From: Exiguobacterium mexicanum
GTDB lineage: Bacteria > Bacillota > Bacilli > Exiguobacteriales > Exiguobacteriaceae
Direction: 5' to 3'
NCBI RefSeq assembly: GCF_005960665.1
Contig: NZ_CP040676.1
Coordinates: forward strand, 258,501-322,500
Length of the DNA: 64,000 nucleotides
Position numbers and translations under genes: made by a program. Below are positions 43,673 through 54,291 of the stretch, piece after piece (position 1 is the first letter of the stretch; every line of letters begins with the position of its first letter). The notes under the pieces are model-generated. The model saw only the letters and a list, made by a program, of their open reading frames with translations, did no database searches and was not told where the DNA came from.

Positions 43673-45027
43673 ATGAAAAACACGGTCGTGTTATTGACGA
43701 TTGTCAGTGCCCTCAGCAGTCAAATCTTGCCTCAAATTTTATTTTTGTCCATCATGGCGGTCGAAGACGGCGTTGGACGATTAATCCCGTTCATGATTTT
43801 TTACGTGGCGAGTATGTCGGGACTGCTTCTATGGGTGTACATCATTGGTCGCCTTGGCTCGAAACAGACATTCTTACTGGCGCTGACCGTCTTGGTGACC
43901 GGACTCATCTGCTTTTTGCTGCCGTTTGGCTGGGCGATCGAATTGAGCGCTTTTCTTGTCGGTGTCGGATCGATCGGTGTCGGGTCGATTATGACGACGA
44001 TTTTGTCACAGCTGAAGGAACTGTCCACCACAGACGAGTCGGCGGATCAGAAAGGGAGTTCGCTCCCGCTCGTACTCGCACTCGTTGCCTGGATCGTCAT
44101 TTTCTCTTATGTGCTGACTCGATCATATGACGAGGCTGTCATCCTCTTCCTCGTCAGTCTGATCCTGCCTTGGCTGTTCGTGAGAAAGTTGCCGCTCGAG
44201 AAAACGGCGACGTGGGCATGGGCGACAGGGAAGTTCGTGCTTGCCTTCATCACCGTCACCGTGTTCACGTTGGTGAGCCGTCTCCTCAGCCTGTTGGAAG
44301 AGGCGAGCGGGTACGTGGAAATCTTTTTATTGATGATTATTTTGCTCGGCTACGTCGGGTGGGTATTGTTCCAGGAGCGGACGAGAACGTACGTCAGTGC
44401 CACCAAAACATGGCAAGTCCAGTTGCTCTCGTTCGTCGTCGGGTTATTTGGCGGTTGGACGTTGATTGGCGCCGTATTCGTCAGTCTGGCCCTATACTCG
44501 TTTCAAGTGCTCTTATTCTACGTGTTCATGCCGTTCTTGGCGGGCGTCATCGGCTGGATATTATTGAACCGTGTGTTCGACGTGGCACGCCATCCGTACT
44601 ACGTCCTGCTCGTCACGTCGCTGCTATTCTTCCTCGGTTTCTTGGAGCCACTTCGCTGCTATTCTTCCTCGGTTTCTTGGAGCCGCTCGTGTTTATTCCG
44701 GTCCTGTTTGTGAGTGGGTACGTCCAGACGATGTACGCGAGTGCGGGTCACGTCTATCTATATGCATCGTATGGGGACAACAAAGAGTTCGCCTCGCTGC
44801 TCTTGCAACTATGGAAACGGATCGGGATGGTCGTCGCTTATTCCGCGCTCATGATTGGATTGCTCGGCTACGGCCTATATACTGGCCAGTCCGTCAATGC
44901 AGAGTTGTCCTTCAAAGTCCCGCGCGGTTGGATGCTCGGGGTGCTCGGTTTGACGTGAATCTTCAACGTCGGATTGATTACGCTCTATTGGTTAAGCATC
45001 CAAAAAACCGTTGAAACTTCAAAATAA
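43673..45027 (+). pseudogene. Disrupted MFS-like membrane transporter
   Basis: A polytopic membrane protein of about 440 residues, broken twice. Frame 1 runs from the ATG at 43673 (GAGGT 8 bases upstream) to about 44650. A 35-bp tandem duplication (44618-44687) then shifts the frame, and the matching C-terminal part (LVFIPVLFVSGYVQ...) continues in another frame. That frame meets a UGA at 44956-44958, where UGG (Trp) would restore the rest (IFNVGLITLYWLSIQ) to the TAA at 45025. Removing one repeat unit restores the first joint exactly. It resembles MFS-type transporters (LGSKQTFLLALTVL) but substrate is unknown. Decay looks recent. Confidence 0.82.
44618..44687 (+). repeat. 35-bp tandem duplication causing a frameshift
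   Basis: Two copies beginning TCGCTGCTATTCTTCC, identical over 32 bases, with one difference (ACT against GCT) near the end of the unit. 35 is not a multiple of three. Confidence 0.93.
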
Positions 45028-45107
45028 TTTCCTCTAGCTTTTTCATATCGGTTTTGTTTATAATGAGGAGTGATGTTTAACTAGTGACGGAAAAGGAGTG
45101 TCCTTTA

Positions 45108-45587
45108 ATGAATAAATCGTTGATCGATTTCGTTTACGAAATTCTTCAAAAGACTGGCGAGCAACCAGTGTCATTTGATGAGATTCGTGAGCTGATCAGA
45201 CAAAACTATACGTTCGCAAGTGAAGAGGAGGAGCTCGAGAAAATCGCGCAACTCTACACGGACATGAACATCGACGGACTATTCGTCAACTTGGGAGCTA
45301 ACCGTTGGGCGCTTCGTGTTTGGTATCCGTTCGATAAGTCAGACGAAGATCTCGTCATCGAAGCACGCCAGCGCGGTGAGCTCGATGAGTTCGAAGAAGA
45401 GATCGATGAGACGGATGAAGGCATCGTCGACATTGAAGACGACCTTGACGTCTTTGCAAAAGGTGAAGATTTTGACGCATCTGAGTTCGATGCCGAGGAT
45501 GAAGCCGAAAAAGTGGAAGGCCTTGACGAGTTCGAGGACGAAGACTTGGACGACGACCTCGACCTTAAAAACGAGGATGATTTATAA
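45108..45587 (+). CDS. rpoE: RNA polymerase delta subunit
   Basis: 159 residues: an N-terminal HARE-HTH domain (about 1-85, SLIDFVYEILQKTG, NLGANRWALRVWYP) and a very acidic tail made mainly of Glu and Asp. Delta speeds RNA polymerase recycling and tunes initiation in Gram-positive bacteria. AAAAGGAG lies before this ATG; a TATAAT is at 45059-45064. Its position before pyrG is the conserved Bacillales order. Confidence 0.96.
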   Translation: MNKSLIDFVYEILQKTGEQPVSFDEIRELIRQNYTFASEEEELEKIAQLYTDMNIDGLFVNLGANRWALRVWYPFDKSDEDLVIEARQRGELDEFEEEIDETDEGIVDIEDDLDVFAKGEDFDASEFDAEDEAEKVEGLDEFEDEDLDDDLDLKNEDDL

Positions 45588-45589
45588 GA

Positions 45590-45645
45590 GACCGCAAAAA
45601 GCCGGGCATTTGTCCCGGCTAGGCGTGTCTCTTTTTCTTTTTTGA
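45590..45645 (+). terminator. Terminator after rpoE
   Basis: Two-tier hairpin: AGAGAC / GTCTCT outside and GCCGGG / CCCGGC inside, then CTTTTTCTTTTTT. Confidence 0.88.
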
Positions 45646-45673
45646 CAGTTGAAAAAAAAGAAAAAATAATGAC

Positions 45674-45779
45674 TTGACGACTGCATCGTCTCTGACGTAA
45701 ATTAGTCATGGGCTAGTTTAGCACGTAACGATGCAGCAAAAGTGTCCTCCATTTCAGTGGGGGCACTTTTGCTTTTTTT
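45674..45779 (+). promoter_or_regulatory. pyrG promoter and CTP-sensing attenuator
   Basis: TTGACG-18-TAAATT promoter (45674-45703) leads to a start at GGGC (45710). The leader ends in a terminator: GCAAAAGTGTCCTCC (45736-45750) pairs with its complement to 45772, followed by seven T. As described for Bacillus pyrG, low CTP lets polymerase stutter at the GGG start, adding G residues that pair with the CCUCC arm and prevent termination. All three elements are visible here. Confidence 0.8.
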
Positions 45780-45808
45780 GTTTTTTCGTTTCCCGTTGTG
45801 GCATTTAA

Positions 45809-47419
<1,611 letters not shown>

Positions 47420-47425
47420 GTGGCA

Positions 47426-47455
47426 GGTCACAGTCTATGACTGTGGCCTTTTTTC
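47426..47455 (+). terminator. Terminator after pyrG
   Basis: Stem GGTCACAGT / ACTGTGGCC with loop CTATG and a six-T tail. Confidence 0.9.
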
Positions 47456-47552
47456 TCGGGCAAAAGGCTGATGTGCGCAACAGCTTCAGGTGGATACATG
47501 TTGCCCGAAATCCGGGTACACTAATAGTAGAACAGGGAGAGGGCGATGCGAC

Positions 47553-48383
47553 ATGCGAGAACGAACTATAATTTATGCAGGATACGGGGGAGCGCTCGTC
47601 ACGCTCAGCCTGTTGCCGTTCGTCGTCTTGCCGACGCTATTATTGCCGTATCAACTCGGGTGGACCGGGATTGTATTGCTCGCACTGTCGATTGGTCTAT
47701 TGCGGTCGATTCGCGAGGGCTCGAACACATACTTGAAACAGATGCTCAAAGTCACGTTCACGTTATTTTTGTTGTTCGTCTTCGTATACTACGTTTCGTT
47801 TGGTCTCGTTTTATATGATTCTTACGGGCTCGAGCGGTTGCTCGAACAGTATGGCGACCAGGCGATGTGGGTGTTCGCCGCCTTCAGCTTCCTGCAACCG
47901 ATCGCGCTTCCGGTACCGGAGGCGGTCAGTGTCCCGATCGGCAGTGTCGCCCTTGGCCCGCTCCGGGCGGCCGTAATCGGGAGCGTCGCGACGACGCTCG
48001 GCATCCTCGTCATGTACGGGCTCGCTCGGTTCGGGCGGGAACGGGTGATGCGGCTTATCGACGCCGACAAGCTCGCGACGTATGACCGATACGTGGACAA
48101 GTACGGGCTCGGTGTGTTGCTCGTCTTGTTCATCATCCCGATCTTGCCCGATGAGGTCATCTGTCTCGCGGCTGGGTTCAGCCGGGTGCCATTTCCTCGA
48201 TTCGTTTTGATCGCCATCGGCGCGAAGCTCGTCACGTCGTTCGGTCTCGCCTATTCGGTCTCGCTCGGCGAACTGTTCATCACCGGTGCGAGTCCGTTCG
48301 CCGTCGTCTCGGTGACGGCGAGTCTGTTGCTCGTCATCTTGGCGCTCGTCTGGCGAAAGCGGAAAAAAGGGAATTCGAACTGA
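47553..48383 (+). CDS. VTT-domain (TVP38/TMEM64) membrane protein
   Basis: 276 residues. About seven hydrophobic segments; ALPVPEAVSVPIGSVALGP (about 130-148) and LFIIPILPDEVICLAAGFSR (about 191-210) are the VTT core with its conserved prolines. It is larger than the VTT gene at 20.3 kb because of about 100 extra N-terminal residues with three membrane segments. Possible lipid scramblase or permease; no specific role known. GGAGAGGG lies before the ATG. Confidence 0.83.
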   Translation: MRERTIIYAGYGGALVTLSLLPFVVLPTLLLPYQLGWTGIVLLALSIGLLRSIREGSNTYLKQMLKVTFTLFLLFVFVYYVSFGLVLYDSYGLERLLEQYGDQAMWVFAAFSFLQPIALPVPEAVSVPIGSVALGPLRAAVIGSVATTLGILVMYGLARFGRERVMRLIDADKLATYDRYVDKYGLGVLLVLFIIPILPDEVICLAAGFSRVPFPRFVLIAIGAKLVTSFGLAYSVSLGELFITGASPFAVVSVTASLLLVILALVWRKRKKGNSN

Positions 48384-48426
48384 TCCCTTGAAAGAGTATA
48401 GCAGCACAGATAGAGAGGACGAGGGT

Positions 48427-48975
48427 ATGATTCGTGATGAAGCGTTAGTGATTCGACCGATTGAGGCACGGGACTTGGATCGGTTATGGGAATTGATGTA
48501 TAAGAACGAGGCACCAGAATATAAGAAGTGGGACGCGCCGTATTTCGAACATCGGGCGCAGACGTACGAGGTGTACTGTCAGAATGCGGACGAACACGTC
48601 GGCCGTGACGACATGTGGGTCATCGAGGTCGATGGGACCGTCTACGGGACGGTTTCCTTCTATTATGAAGACGCCGGACAGAACTGGCTCGAGGTCGGCA
48701 TCATCCTCCATCAAGCCGATCGCTGGAATCGGGGCATCGGTACGCGGGCGCTCAAGCTGTGGGTCGGCCATCTGTTTCAGACGTTGCCGACGGTCCGGGT
48801 CGGATTGACGACGTGGTCGGGCAATGAGCGGATGATGAAAGTGGCCGAGAAAATCGGCATGCGACTCGAAGGTCGGATTCGTCAGGTGCGCGTCGTCGAC
48901 GACGTGCGTTACGACTCGATTCGCATGGGTTTGTTGCGAGAAGAATGGATGACAGAAAGCGCTAAGTCTCGGTAG
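48427..48975 (+). CDS. GNAT N-acetyltransferase (RimJ/RimL type)
   Basis: 182 residues. ALVIRPIEARDLDRLWEL at the start, NWLEVGIILHQADRWNRGIGTRAL (about 94-117, acetyl-CoA loop), VGLTTWSGNERMMKVAEKIGMR and a late VRYDSIRMGLL are typical of the RimJ/RimL-like group. Such enzymes acetylate ribosomal protein N-termini or small molecules; the target is unknown. A terminator hairpin directly follows. Confidence 0.88.
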   Translation: MIRDEALVIRPIEARDLDRLWELMYKNEAPEYKKWDAPYFEHRAQTYEVYCQNADEHVGRDDMWVIEVDGTVYGTVSFYYEDAGQNWLEVGIILHQADRWNRGIGTRALKLWVGHLFQTLPTVRVGLTTWSGNERMMKVAEKIGMRLEGRIRQVRVVDDVRYDSIRMGLLREEWMTESAKSR

Positions 48976-48990
48976 AGGCTTAGCGCTTTT
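48957..48990. terminator. Bidirectional terminator
   Basis: Stem AAAGCGCTAAGTCTC with its near-complement across GGTA; T and A runs on the two sides. Confidence 0.85.
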
Positions 48991-49745
48991 CACGTGTGGA
49001 ACAATTGGCGGTATTGGAGTGGGGTCATTTGTTTGTACGTCTTGAACGTGTTGATATAGGCCGTGCACGAGGCGAAGCGATATTTCTCACCGATGGTACA
49101 AATCGGCAAATTCGTTCCGAGCAAATCGGCGATGGACGCATCGATGCGGCGGCGCCGGATTCGTTCGGGTACACTCTCGCCGACTTCCTGTTTGAACAGG
49201 GCCGACAAATAATTGTTTGATAACCCGATTTGTTGGGCGATCCACGGGAGCGATAATTCCGGCTCTTTCAAATGCTCTTCAATCAAATGGATGGTCGTCG
49301 TGACGTTCGGGTTCGTCGACACGGGAGGGGATAGGAACGCCATCATCTTCGTCAAATGGTCGACGATGACGGGAATGGCATAGATAAAGTCGAGTGTCGT
49401 CGTCAGTTCATCGATTAAGATGAGAAGAGCGCTCGTATAATTGAGCGCGGTCTGGACGTTTGGGTTATCGACTGGAATCAGACGGATGACGTGATAGACG
49501 AGGCCGCGGTAGTAAAAACGGACACTCATGTACTCATCGGAGACCGGAAGTTTCAATAGGTCGAGCGTCAGCGTCTCGAGCAGCTGTTCGGCCCGAATCG
49601 GATGGGCGCTGCGGAGCGCACTCACAATTTGTTGATCGAGCGTATAAAAGTTATCCACATGCTGAAAATCATCGAACAAATTTTTGTCACGATGCAGATG
49701 ATTCAGAAATTGGCGTTTGATTTTGTTTTCCACCGGATGAGTCAC
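48990..49745 (-). CDS. AraC family transcriptional regulator
   Basis: 251 residues. The C-terminal about 100 hold the double helix-turn-helix (LSLPWIAQQIGLSNNYLSALFKQEVGESV ... YRFASCTAYINTFKTYKQMTPLQYR). The N-terminal about 140 residues are an unrecognised helical domain. The start is GTG with a poorly spaced AAAGAAG; a GTG 12 bases downstream (49733) is an alternative. The target is not evident; the old-yellow-enzyme gene on the same strand is a candidate. Confidence 0.85.
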   Translation of the reverse strand: MTHPVENKIKRQFLNHLHRDKNLFDDFQHVDNFYTLDQQIVSALRSAHPIRAEQLLETLTLDLLKLPVSDEYMSVRFYYRGLVYHVIRLIPVDNPNVQTALNYTSALLILIDELTTTLDFIYAIPVIVDHLTKMMAFLSPPVSTNPNVTTTIHLIEEHLKEPELSLPWIAQQIGLSNNYLSALFKQEVGESVPERIRRRRIDASIADLLGTNLPICTIGEKYRFASCTAYINTFKTYKQMTPLQYRQLFHT

Positions 49746-49772
49746 TTCTTTCGTCGTACGATCGGGAACCGT

Positions 49773-49985
49773 TTATTTATTTCGCGGAACGTTCCGTTTA
49801 GTCACTTGCTTTAATTCGGCGATTTCGCGAGCGAGTGCTTCTTCACGGGAACGTGCGGATGATTCGAGGTGGTGTTCGAGTTCCTTACTTTTTTGTCGAT
49901 ACGTTTCAGCGACTTCTTTCGTACGCTGTTGATGCTGATTGAGTTGTTTGTTGTACGCATCGAGATCAATTGGCTTTTTCGTCAT
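49773..49985 (-). CDS. Small coiled-coil protein
   Basis: 70 residues, almost all helical and strongly charged (LNQHQQRTKEVAETYRQKSK; EEALAREIAELKQVTK), predicted to form a coiled coil. No membrane segment or known domain. AAAGGGG is 10 bases before the ATG. A predicted structured RNA lies about 35 bases upstream and could be part of its 5' untranslated region. Confidence 0.6.
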   Translation of the reverse strand: MTKKPIDLDAYNKQLNQHQQRTKEVAETYRQKSKELEHHLESSARSREEALAREIAELKQVTKRNVPRNK

Positions 49986-50019
49986 ACATCATATGCCCCT
50001 TTCAAAAGACGGTCAAACA

Positions 50020-50078
50020 GACAGGCGCGGTGCAAGCGAGGCTTGGCCCGCAGTTTCATCGAGGAAACGGTTCCTGTC
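50020..50078. ncRNA. Predicted three-way-junction RNA
   Basis: Three nested complementary pairs form a junction: P1 GACAGG (50020-50025) / CCTGTC (50073-50078); P2 GCGG...CCGC with inner CAAGC / GCTTG (50027-50051); P3 GTTTC / GAAAC (50053-50068) with a six-base loop. Both strands could fold; on the minus strand it would be the leader of the coiled-coil gene. It resembles no RNA family I recognise. Confidence 0.45.
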
Positions 50079-50214
50079 CTTAGCTTACGAAGGGGGTGAA
50101 AGCTTGGAAAGTTAGGTCAACACGAAAGAAGTGGTGAAAAAGATGAAAAATGTGACGAAATTGTGTCCGCAGCATATCCCATTTCTCACACTACTCGATG
50201 AATTGCACAAACCA

Positions 50215-50245
50215 CAAAAAAACCGCAGACATGAAGTCTGCGGTT
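50215..50245 (-). terminator. Terminator after the old-yellow-enzyme gene
   Basis: On the minus strand ACCGCAGAC pairs with GTCTGCGGT around a TTCAT loop and is followed by TTTTTT. Confidence 0.88.
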
Positions 50246-50251
50246 GAAGGC

Positions 50252-51367
50252 TTATTTGACGGCTTGGTCTTTGATTGGGAACCAGCCGGCGCGTGTCGTG
50301 ATGGCGTTCCAGAGCGGAGCCGGTACGGCGAGTTCGGCTTGCTTGTTCAAGTCGAGTTCGGTCTCGATTTCGTCTTCTCGGTCGTCTTTCACTTTCTCGA
50401 GCCAATCCGGGTCGATGATGAGTTCGCGGCCTAGCGCGGCGAGGTCGATGACGTTCAGTGCGTCTTCGACTTGACCTGGGCGCTGGAGCTGTCCGACTCC
50501 GATGAGCGGGATGGCACCGTTGATGCGTTTGGCGATGCGATCAATCGACCGCTCCGTCACGTTCTCGTTCCGCATTGAACCGATGTTGAAGTTCCAGAGC
50601 GAGGCGTGGAGGTAATCGAGGTTTTCTTCGAGCAACATATCGATTAATACGTCCGTATCGTCGAGCGTGATACCCGGCTCCTCGACTTCTTCCGGTGAGA
50701 AGCGGTAACCGATCAAGAAGTCGTCTGTGCCTTCGGCCGCACTTTTCACCGAGCGGATGACTTCACGCGGGAATGTGAGACGTGCGTTCACGTCGCCGCC
50801 GAAGCGGTCGTCGCGTCGGTTCGAGTGGGGTGAGAAGAACTGCTGAATCAAGTATGTGTTCGCCCCATGAATCTCGACGCCGTCAAAGCCGGCCTCGATG
50901 GCACGACGTGTCGCATCGCCGAACGCCTCGATGATGGCTTCGACTTCCTCGGTCTCGAGGGCACGTGGAGTGGCGGCCCCTTCACGGACCGGTGCGACGG
51001 CACTTGCGCTTACCGGTTGTTCGTTCGGTACGAGTTCCGGAGGAGACATGCGTCCTGCATGGAAGATTTGAAGAATCGCTTTCGCGCCTTCCGCTTTTAG
51101 ACTTTCGGCGAGCTGGCGCAGCCCTGGAATGAACTTGTCGTCGTTCACACCGAAAGCGTTCGGGAACCCTTTGCCGTCCTCGGTCACGTAAGCACATGCC
51201 GTGATGGCGAGTCCGACGTTCTTGGCCCGCTTCCGGTAGTAGGCGAGTTCGTGCTCTGACACTTCACCCGTCGGTTCAGACGAATAGTGCGTCATCGGCG
51301 CGAGGACGAGCCGATTGTGGATCTCGACGCCGTTTTTGAATTGGAAAGGTTGTAACATGCGTTTCAT
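50252..51367 (-). CDS. NADH:flavin oxidoreductase (old yellow enzyme family)
   Basis: 371 residues, FMN-binding TIM barrel: FQFKNGVEIHNRLVLAPMTHYS at the start, FDGVEIHGANTYLIQQFFSP (about 163-182, substrate His/Asn pair), NRRDDRFGGD and late ALGRELIIDPDWL. Such enzymes reduce activated C=C bonds with NAD(P)H. GGAGGAG precedes the start. It is a single-gene unit. Confidence 0.9.
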   Translation of the reverse strand: MKRMLQPFQFKNGVEIHNRLVLAPMTHYSSEPTGEVSEHELAYYRKRAKNVGLAITACAYVTEDGKGFPNAFGVNDDKFIPGLRQLAESLKAEGAKAILQIFHAGRMSPPELVPNEQPVSASAVAPVREGAATPRALETEEVEAIIEAFGDATRRAIEAGFDGVEIHGANTYLIQQFFSPHSNRRDDRFGGDVNARLTFPREVIRSVKSAAEGTDDFLIGYRFSPEEVEEPGITLDDTDVLIDMLLEENLDYLHASLWNFNIGSMRNENVTERSIDRIAKRINGAIPLIGVGQLQRPGQVEDALNVIDLAALGRELIIDPDWLEKVKDDREDEIETELDLNKQAELAVPAPLWNAITTRAGWFPIKDQAVK

Positions 51368-51497
51368 AAAAACTCCTCCTTGTTGGTGATACCTTGAAGT
51401 CTAGTCGTCTCTTTTCGAAATTGCGAGCAGGACGCTTTCTGAGGAGCACGTTGCACACTTGGTGAGCGGGTCGATGGTTGAAGACGTGAGAATAGGG

Positions 51498-51588
51498 TAT
51501 AATACAGGAGAAAAGTTGATAATCGGTTGGAGACTATAGAGAGACCACGACATGGGGGGCGAAGCCTTGTTTTGTTGTGGTCTCTTTT
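51498..51588 (+). promoter_or_regulatory. glpD promoter and antitermination leader
   Basis: TATAAT (51498-51503) is followed by a leader with the hairpin AGAGAGACCAC...GTGGTCTCTTTT (51537-51588), an intrinsic terminator 40 bases before the ribosome site. In Bacillus the same position carries the terminator that GlpP with glycerol-3-phosphate overcomes, so glycerol induction is likely. Confidence 0.7.
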
Positions 51589-51627
51589 CATATACATCTG
51601 ACCGGATTCATTATAGGAGGGGACAAG

Positions 51628-53283
51628 ATGGAAATTAGAAATTTCTCAGCGAAAGAACGTGCCAAACGATACGAACAATTGACGGGGGAACGCCATGATA
51701 TTCTCGTCGTCGGCGGAGGCATCACTGGTGCCGGGATTGCGCTCGATGCCGCATCCCGTGGGATGAAGACGGCCGTACTCGAGATGCAAGACTTCGCGGC
51801 CGGAACGTCGAGCCGCTCGACGAAACTCGTCCACGGAGGTTTACGTTATTTGAAACAGTTCGAAGTCGCACTCGTCGCCGAAGTCGGTAAAGAGCGGGCA
51901 ATCGTCTATGAGAACGGGCCACACGTCACGACACCGGAGCGCATGCTGTTGCCGATGCATAAGGGCGGCACGTTCGGACCACTTTCGACCGCGGTCGGCT
52001 TGATGGTGTACGACTTCTTGGCCGGCGTCAAACGCGCAGAGCGCCGCGTGATGTTGAAACCGGATGAAGTCATTCAAAAAGCACCACTCGTAAAAAAAGA
52101 CGGTCTTGTCGGTGGCGGATATTACGTCGAATATCGGACGGATGACGCTCGGATGACGATTGAAGTTGCGAAAGAGGCGGCCAATCACGGTGCCCTCTTA
52201 ATGAACTACTCGAAAGTGACCGGTCTCATCTATGAGCAAGGCAAAGTCGTCGGCGTGCACGTCGAGGACCAAATCGACGGCAAGACGTATGAGGTCTATG
52301 CGAAGAAAGTCATCAATGCGACCGGACCTTGGGTCGACGTGCTCCGCGAGCAGGACGGCTCGAACAAAGGGAAGATGCTCCGCTTGACGAAAGGGATTCA
52401 CCTCGTCATCGACCAATCGAAATTCCCGCTCAAGCAAGCGATTTACTTCGATACACCGGACGGACGGATGGTATTCGCGATTCCACGTGACGGCAAGGCG
52501 TACGTCGGGACGACGGACACGTTCTTCGATAAGGATAAGGCTCACCCACGTATGACGACCGAGGATCGCGACTATATTTTAGAGGCGATTCACTATATGT
52601 TCCCAGATGTCAATGTGACGGCAGACGACGTCGAGTCGAGCTGGGCCGGGATTCGTCCGCTCATCTATGAAGAAGGCAAAGACCCGTCTGAGATTTCACG
52701 TAAAGATGAGGTCTGGCAGTCAGAGAGCGGTTTGATTACGATTGCCGGCGGGAAGTTGACGGGTTACCGCAAGATGTCAGAGACAGTCGTCGATTTAGTG
52801 GCGAAACTGCTCAAACAAGAAGAAGGTATCGTCTTCCTCGCCTCGCGTACGAAGCATATGCCGATGTCGGGCGGCCATGTCGGTGGCTCGAAAGGGTTCG
52901 ATGACTTCTTGACGAAGAAGAAGGCTGAACTGAAAAACCTTGGTCTCGATGACGTCAAAGCCGAGCAGCTCGTTCGTCTATACGGATCGAACATCGATCG
53001 TGTCATCGAGCGGATGGACTCGAACGCGTACGACCTTCCAGAGTACGTCTATGCACAACTCATGTACGGCATCGAAGAAGAGTCGGTCGTTCGGGCCATC
53101 GACTTCCTCGTCCGCCGGACCGGGGCGATGTTCTTCGACATCGATTTCGTCCGCGACCATAAAGATGGCGTGCTCCGTTGCATGGCTGACGTCTTCAAAT
53201 GGTCGGATGCTCGTCTCGCTGAAGAGCGGGCCGAAGTCGAGAAAGAGATTGACCTCGCCGTTGTCCCCGTGACGGTTGAATAA
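51628..53283 (+). CDS. glpD: Glycerol-3-phosphate dehydrogenase, FAD-dependent
   Basis: 551 residues, the usual length. FAD site [22 protein letters not shown] (about 23-44), [19 protein letters not shown] (about 62-80) and [16 protein letters not shown] (about 286-301), with the C-terminal domain of GlpD (about 385-551). It oxidises glycerol-3-phosphate to DHAP at the membrane, feeding electrons to quinone. GGAGGGG sets the ATG. The upstream terminator-type leader indicates induction by glycerol. Confidence 0.96.
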   Translation: MEIRNFSAKERAKRYEQLTGERHDILVVGGGITGAGIALDAASRGMKTAVLEMQDFAAGTSSRSTKLVHGGLRYLKQFEVALVAEVGKERAIVYENGPHVTTPERMLLPMHKGGTFGPLSTAVGLMVYDFLAGVKRAERRVMLKPDEVIQKAPLVKKDGLVGGGYYVEYRTDDARMTIEVAKEAANHGALLMNYSKVTGLIYEQGKVVGVHVEDQIDGKTYEVYAKKVINATGPWVDVLREQDGSNKGKMLRLTKGIHLVIDQSKFPLKQAIYFDTPDGRMVFAIPRDGKAYVGTTDTFFDKDKAHPRMTTEDRDYILEAIHYMFPDVNVTADDVESSWAGIRPLIYEEGKDPSEISRKDEVWQSESGLITIAGGKLTGYRKMSETVVDLVAKLLKQEEGIVFLASRTKHMPMSGGHVGGSKGFDDFLTKKKAELKNLGLDDVKAEQLVRLYGSNIDRVIERMDSNAYDLPEYVYAQLMYGIEEESVVRAIDFLVRRTGAMFFDIDFVRDHKDGVLRCMADVFKWSDARLAEERAEVEKEIDLAVVPVTVE

Positions 53284-53294
53284 TGAAATGAACC

Positions 53295-53326
53295 AAAAGG
53301 AACCTCGCCGCGGCGAGGTTCCTTTT
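53295..53326. terminator. Bidirectional terminator
   Basis: Perfect 16-base arms AAAAGGAACCTCGCCG and CGGCGAGGTTCCTTTT; serves glpD (+) and the small exported-protein gene (-). Confidence 0.93.
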
Positions 53327-53748
53327 CATATGCCCAGTTCTTCATAATACGCCATGATGCGTTCGTCGAGCGCCTTGACGACGTCTGGTTCACCGAACAA
53401 ATAGAGATAAAGATACGTACCGTCCTCACGGTACACTTCTGTTTCGAGTGTCAGCGTGGTCGGTCGTCCTTCGAAGATCACATCGATTGTGCCGAGCGCG
53501 TGCACGGCCGCTTCGTCGAGGTCCGGGTTAGAAGCCAGCTTTTTGATGCGGGCGATGTCACCGTCTGCGATAGGTTCATCGAACGTCTCGGACAAGACGG
53601 CGAACGTCTCCGGCAATTCCTCGAGATCGGTCTCGATGGCCGCGGCGAGCGGTGTCTCTTCTTGGTCTTCCCCGAAGACGTTCACCACAAGTGCGACCAT
53701 GCTTCCAATCCCCACGACGAATACCACATACATCAAATATTGTTTCAT
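53326..53748 (-). CDS. Hypothetical membrane-anchored protein
   Basis: 140 residues, not recognised. One N-terminal membrane segment (MKQYLMYVVFVVGIGSMVALVV) anchors an acidic outer domain with a beta-rich end (GTIDVIFEGRPTTLTLETEVY; GTYLYLYLF). A single gene, divergent from the YxeA-like gene. No function can be assigned. Confidence 0.72.
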   Translation of the reverse strand: MKQYLMYVVFVVGIGSMVALVVNVFGEDQEETPLAAAIETDLEELPETFAVLSETFDEPIADGDIARIKKLASNPDLDEAAVHALGTIDVIFEGRPTTLTLETEVYREDGTYLYLYLFGEPDVVKALDERIMAYYEELGI

Positions 53749-53860
53749 AAGTTCGCTCCTATTCGAGTCATGTGTTCAGTATATCAACGTACCGGGTGTT
53801 TAGAAATAGGTAGACAATGGTATTGAAAAAGATGGAAATGGGAAAGGCGGGAGAGTTACG

Positions 53861-54211
53861 ATGAAACGAGTATTTGCAATCGGTGGTGTCGTTTTCGTCT
53901 TGATTCTCGGATGGCGGTTTATCGATACAGACCGGCTGTTCGCCGACGTCTACTACGCGAAAGTACCGAGTGCGGAAGTGATTGACCGAGGAACGACATA
54001 CACGTATGAGATGATCGGCTATGACGAAGATGGAAAGAAACGCCCGATTACGTTCCAGGACCCGACGCGCTTGGCTGAAGGTGATTTTTTGAAAGTATAT
54101 GTCAAAGATGAGGGACGGGTGACCGCGTACGAACCGGTAGCCGAGTCGAAAGTGCCGGCCCAGCTGAAGGACGAACAGACCGATGAACCGGTAGCGATAC
54201 CGTTGCCTTGA
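53861..54211 (+). CDS. YxeA-like (DUF1093) exported protein
   Basis: 116 residues: an N-terminal membrane segment or signal peptide (about 4-20) and a small OB-like outer domain with TYTYEMIGYDEDGKKRPITF and DFLKVYVKDEGRVTAYEPV, the hallmarks of the YxeA family. Function unknown; family members are secreted or membrane-bound. AAAGGCGGGAG precedes the ATG. Confidence 0.83.
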   Translation: MKRVFAIGGVVFVLILGWRFIDTDRLFADVYYAKVPSAEVIDRGTTYTYEMIGYDEDGKKRPITFQDPTRLAEGDFLKVYVKDEGRVTAYEPVAESKVPAQLKDEQTDEPVAIPLP

Positions 54212-54291
54212 TTTCAAAATAGTCGCGTCGCCAAATGAAATTGGATTTGGTATGGTTAGAGTATTGCAAAATATGGAGAGAAGGTAGATGG

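Noticed and set aside
50142..50246. Small plus-strand frame beginning ATGAAAAATGTG
   Set aside because: It runs into the terminator hairpin of the opposite gene and has no good ribosome site, so coding is unlikely.
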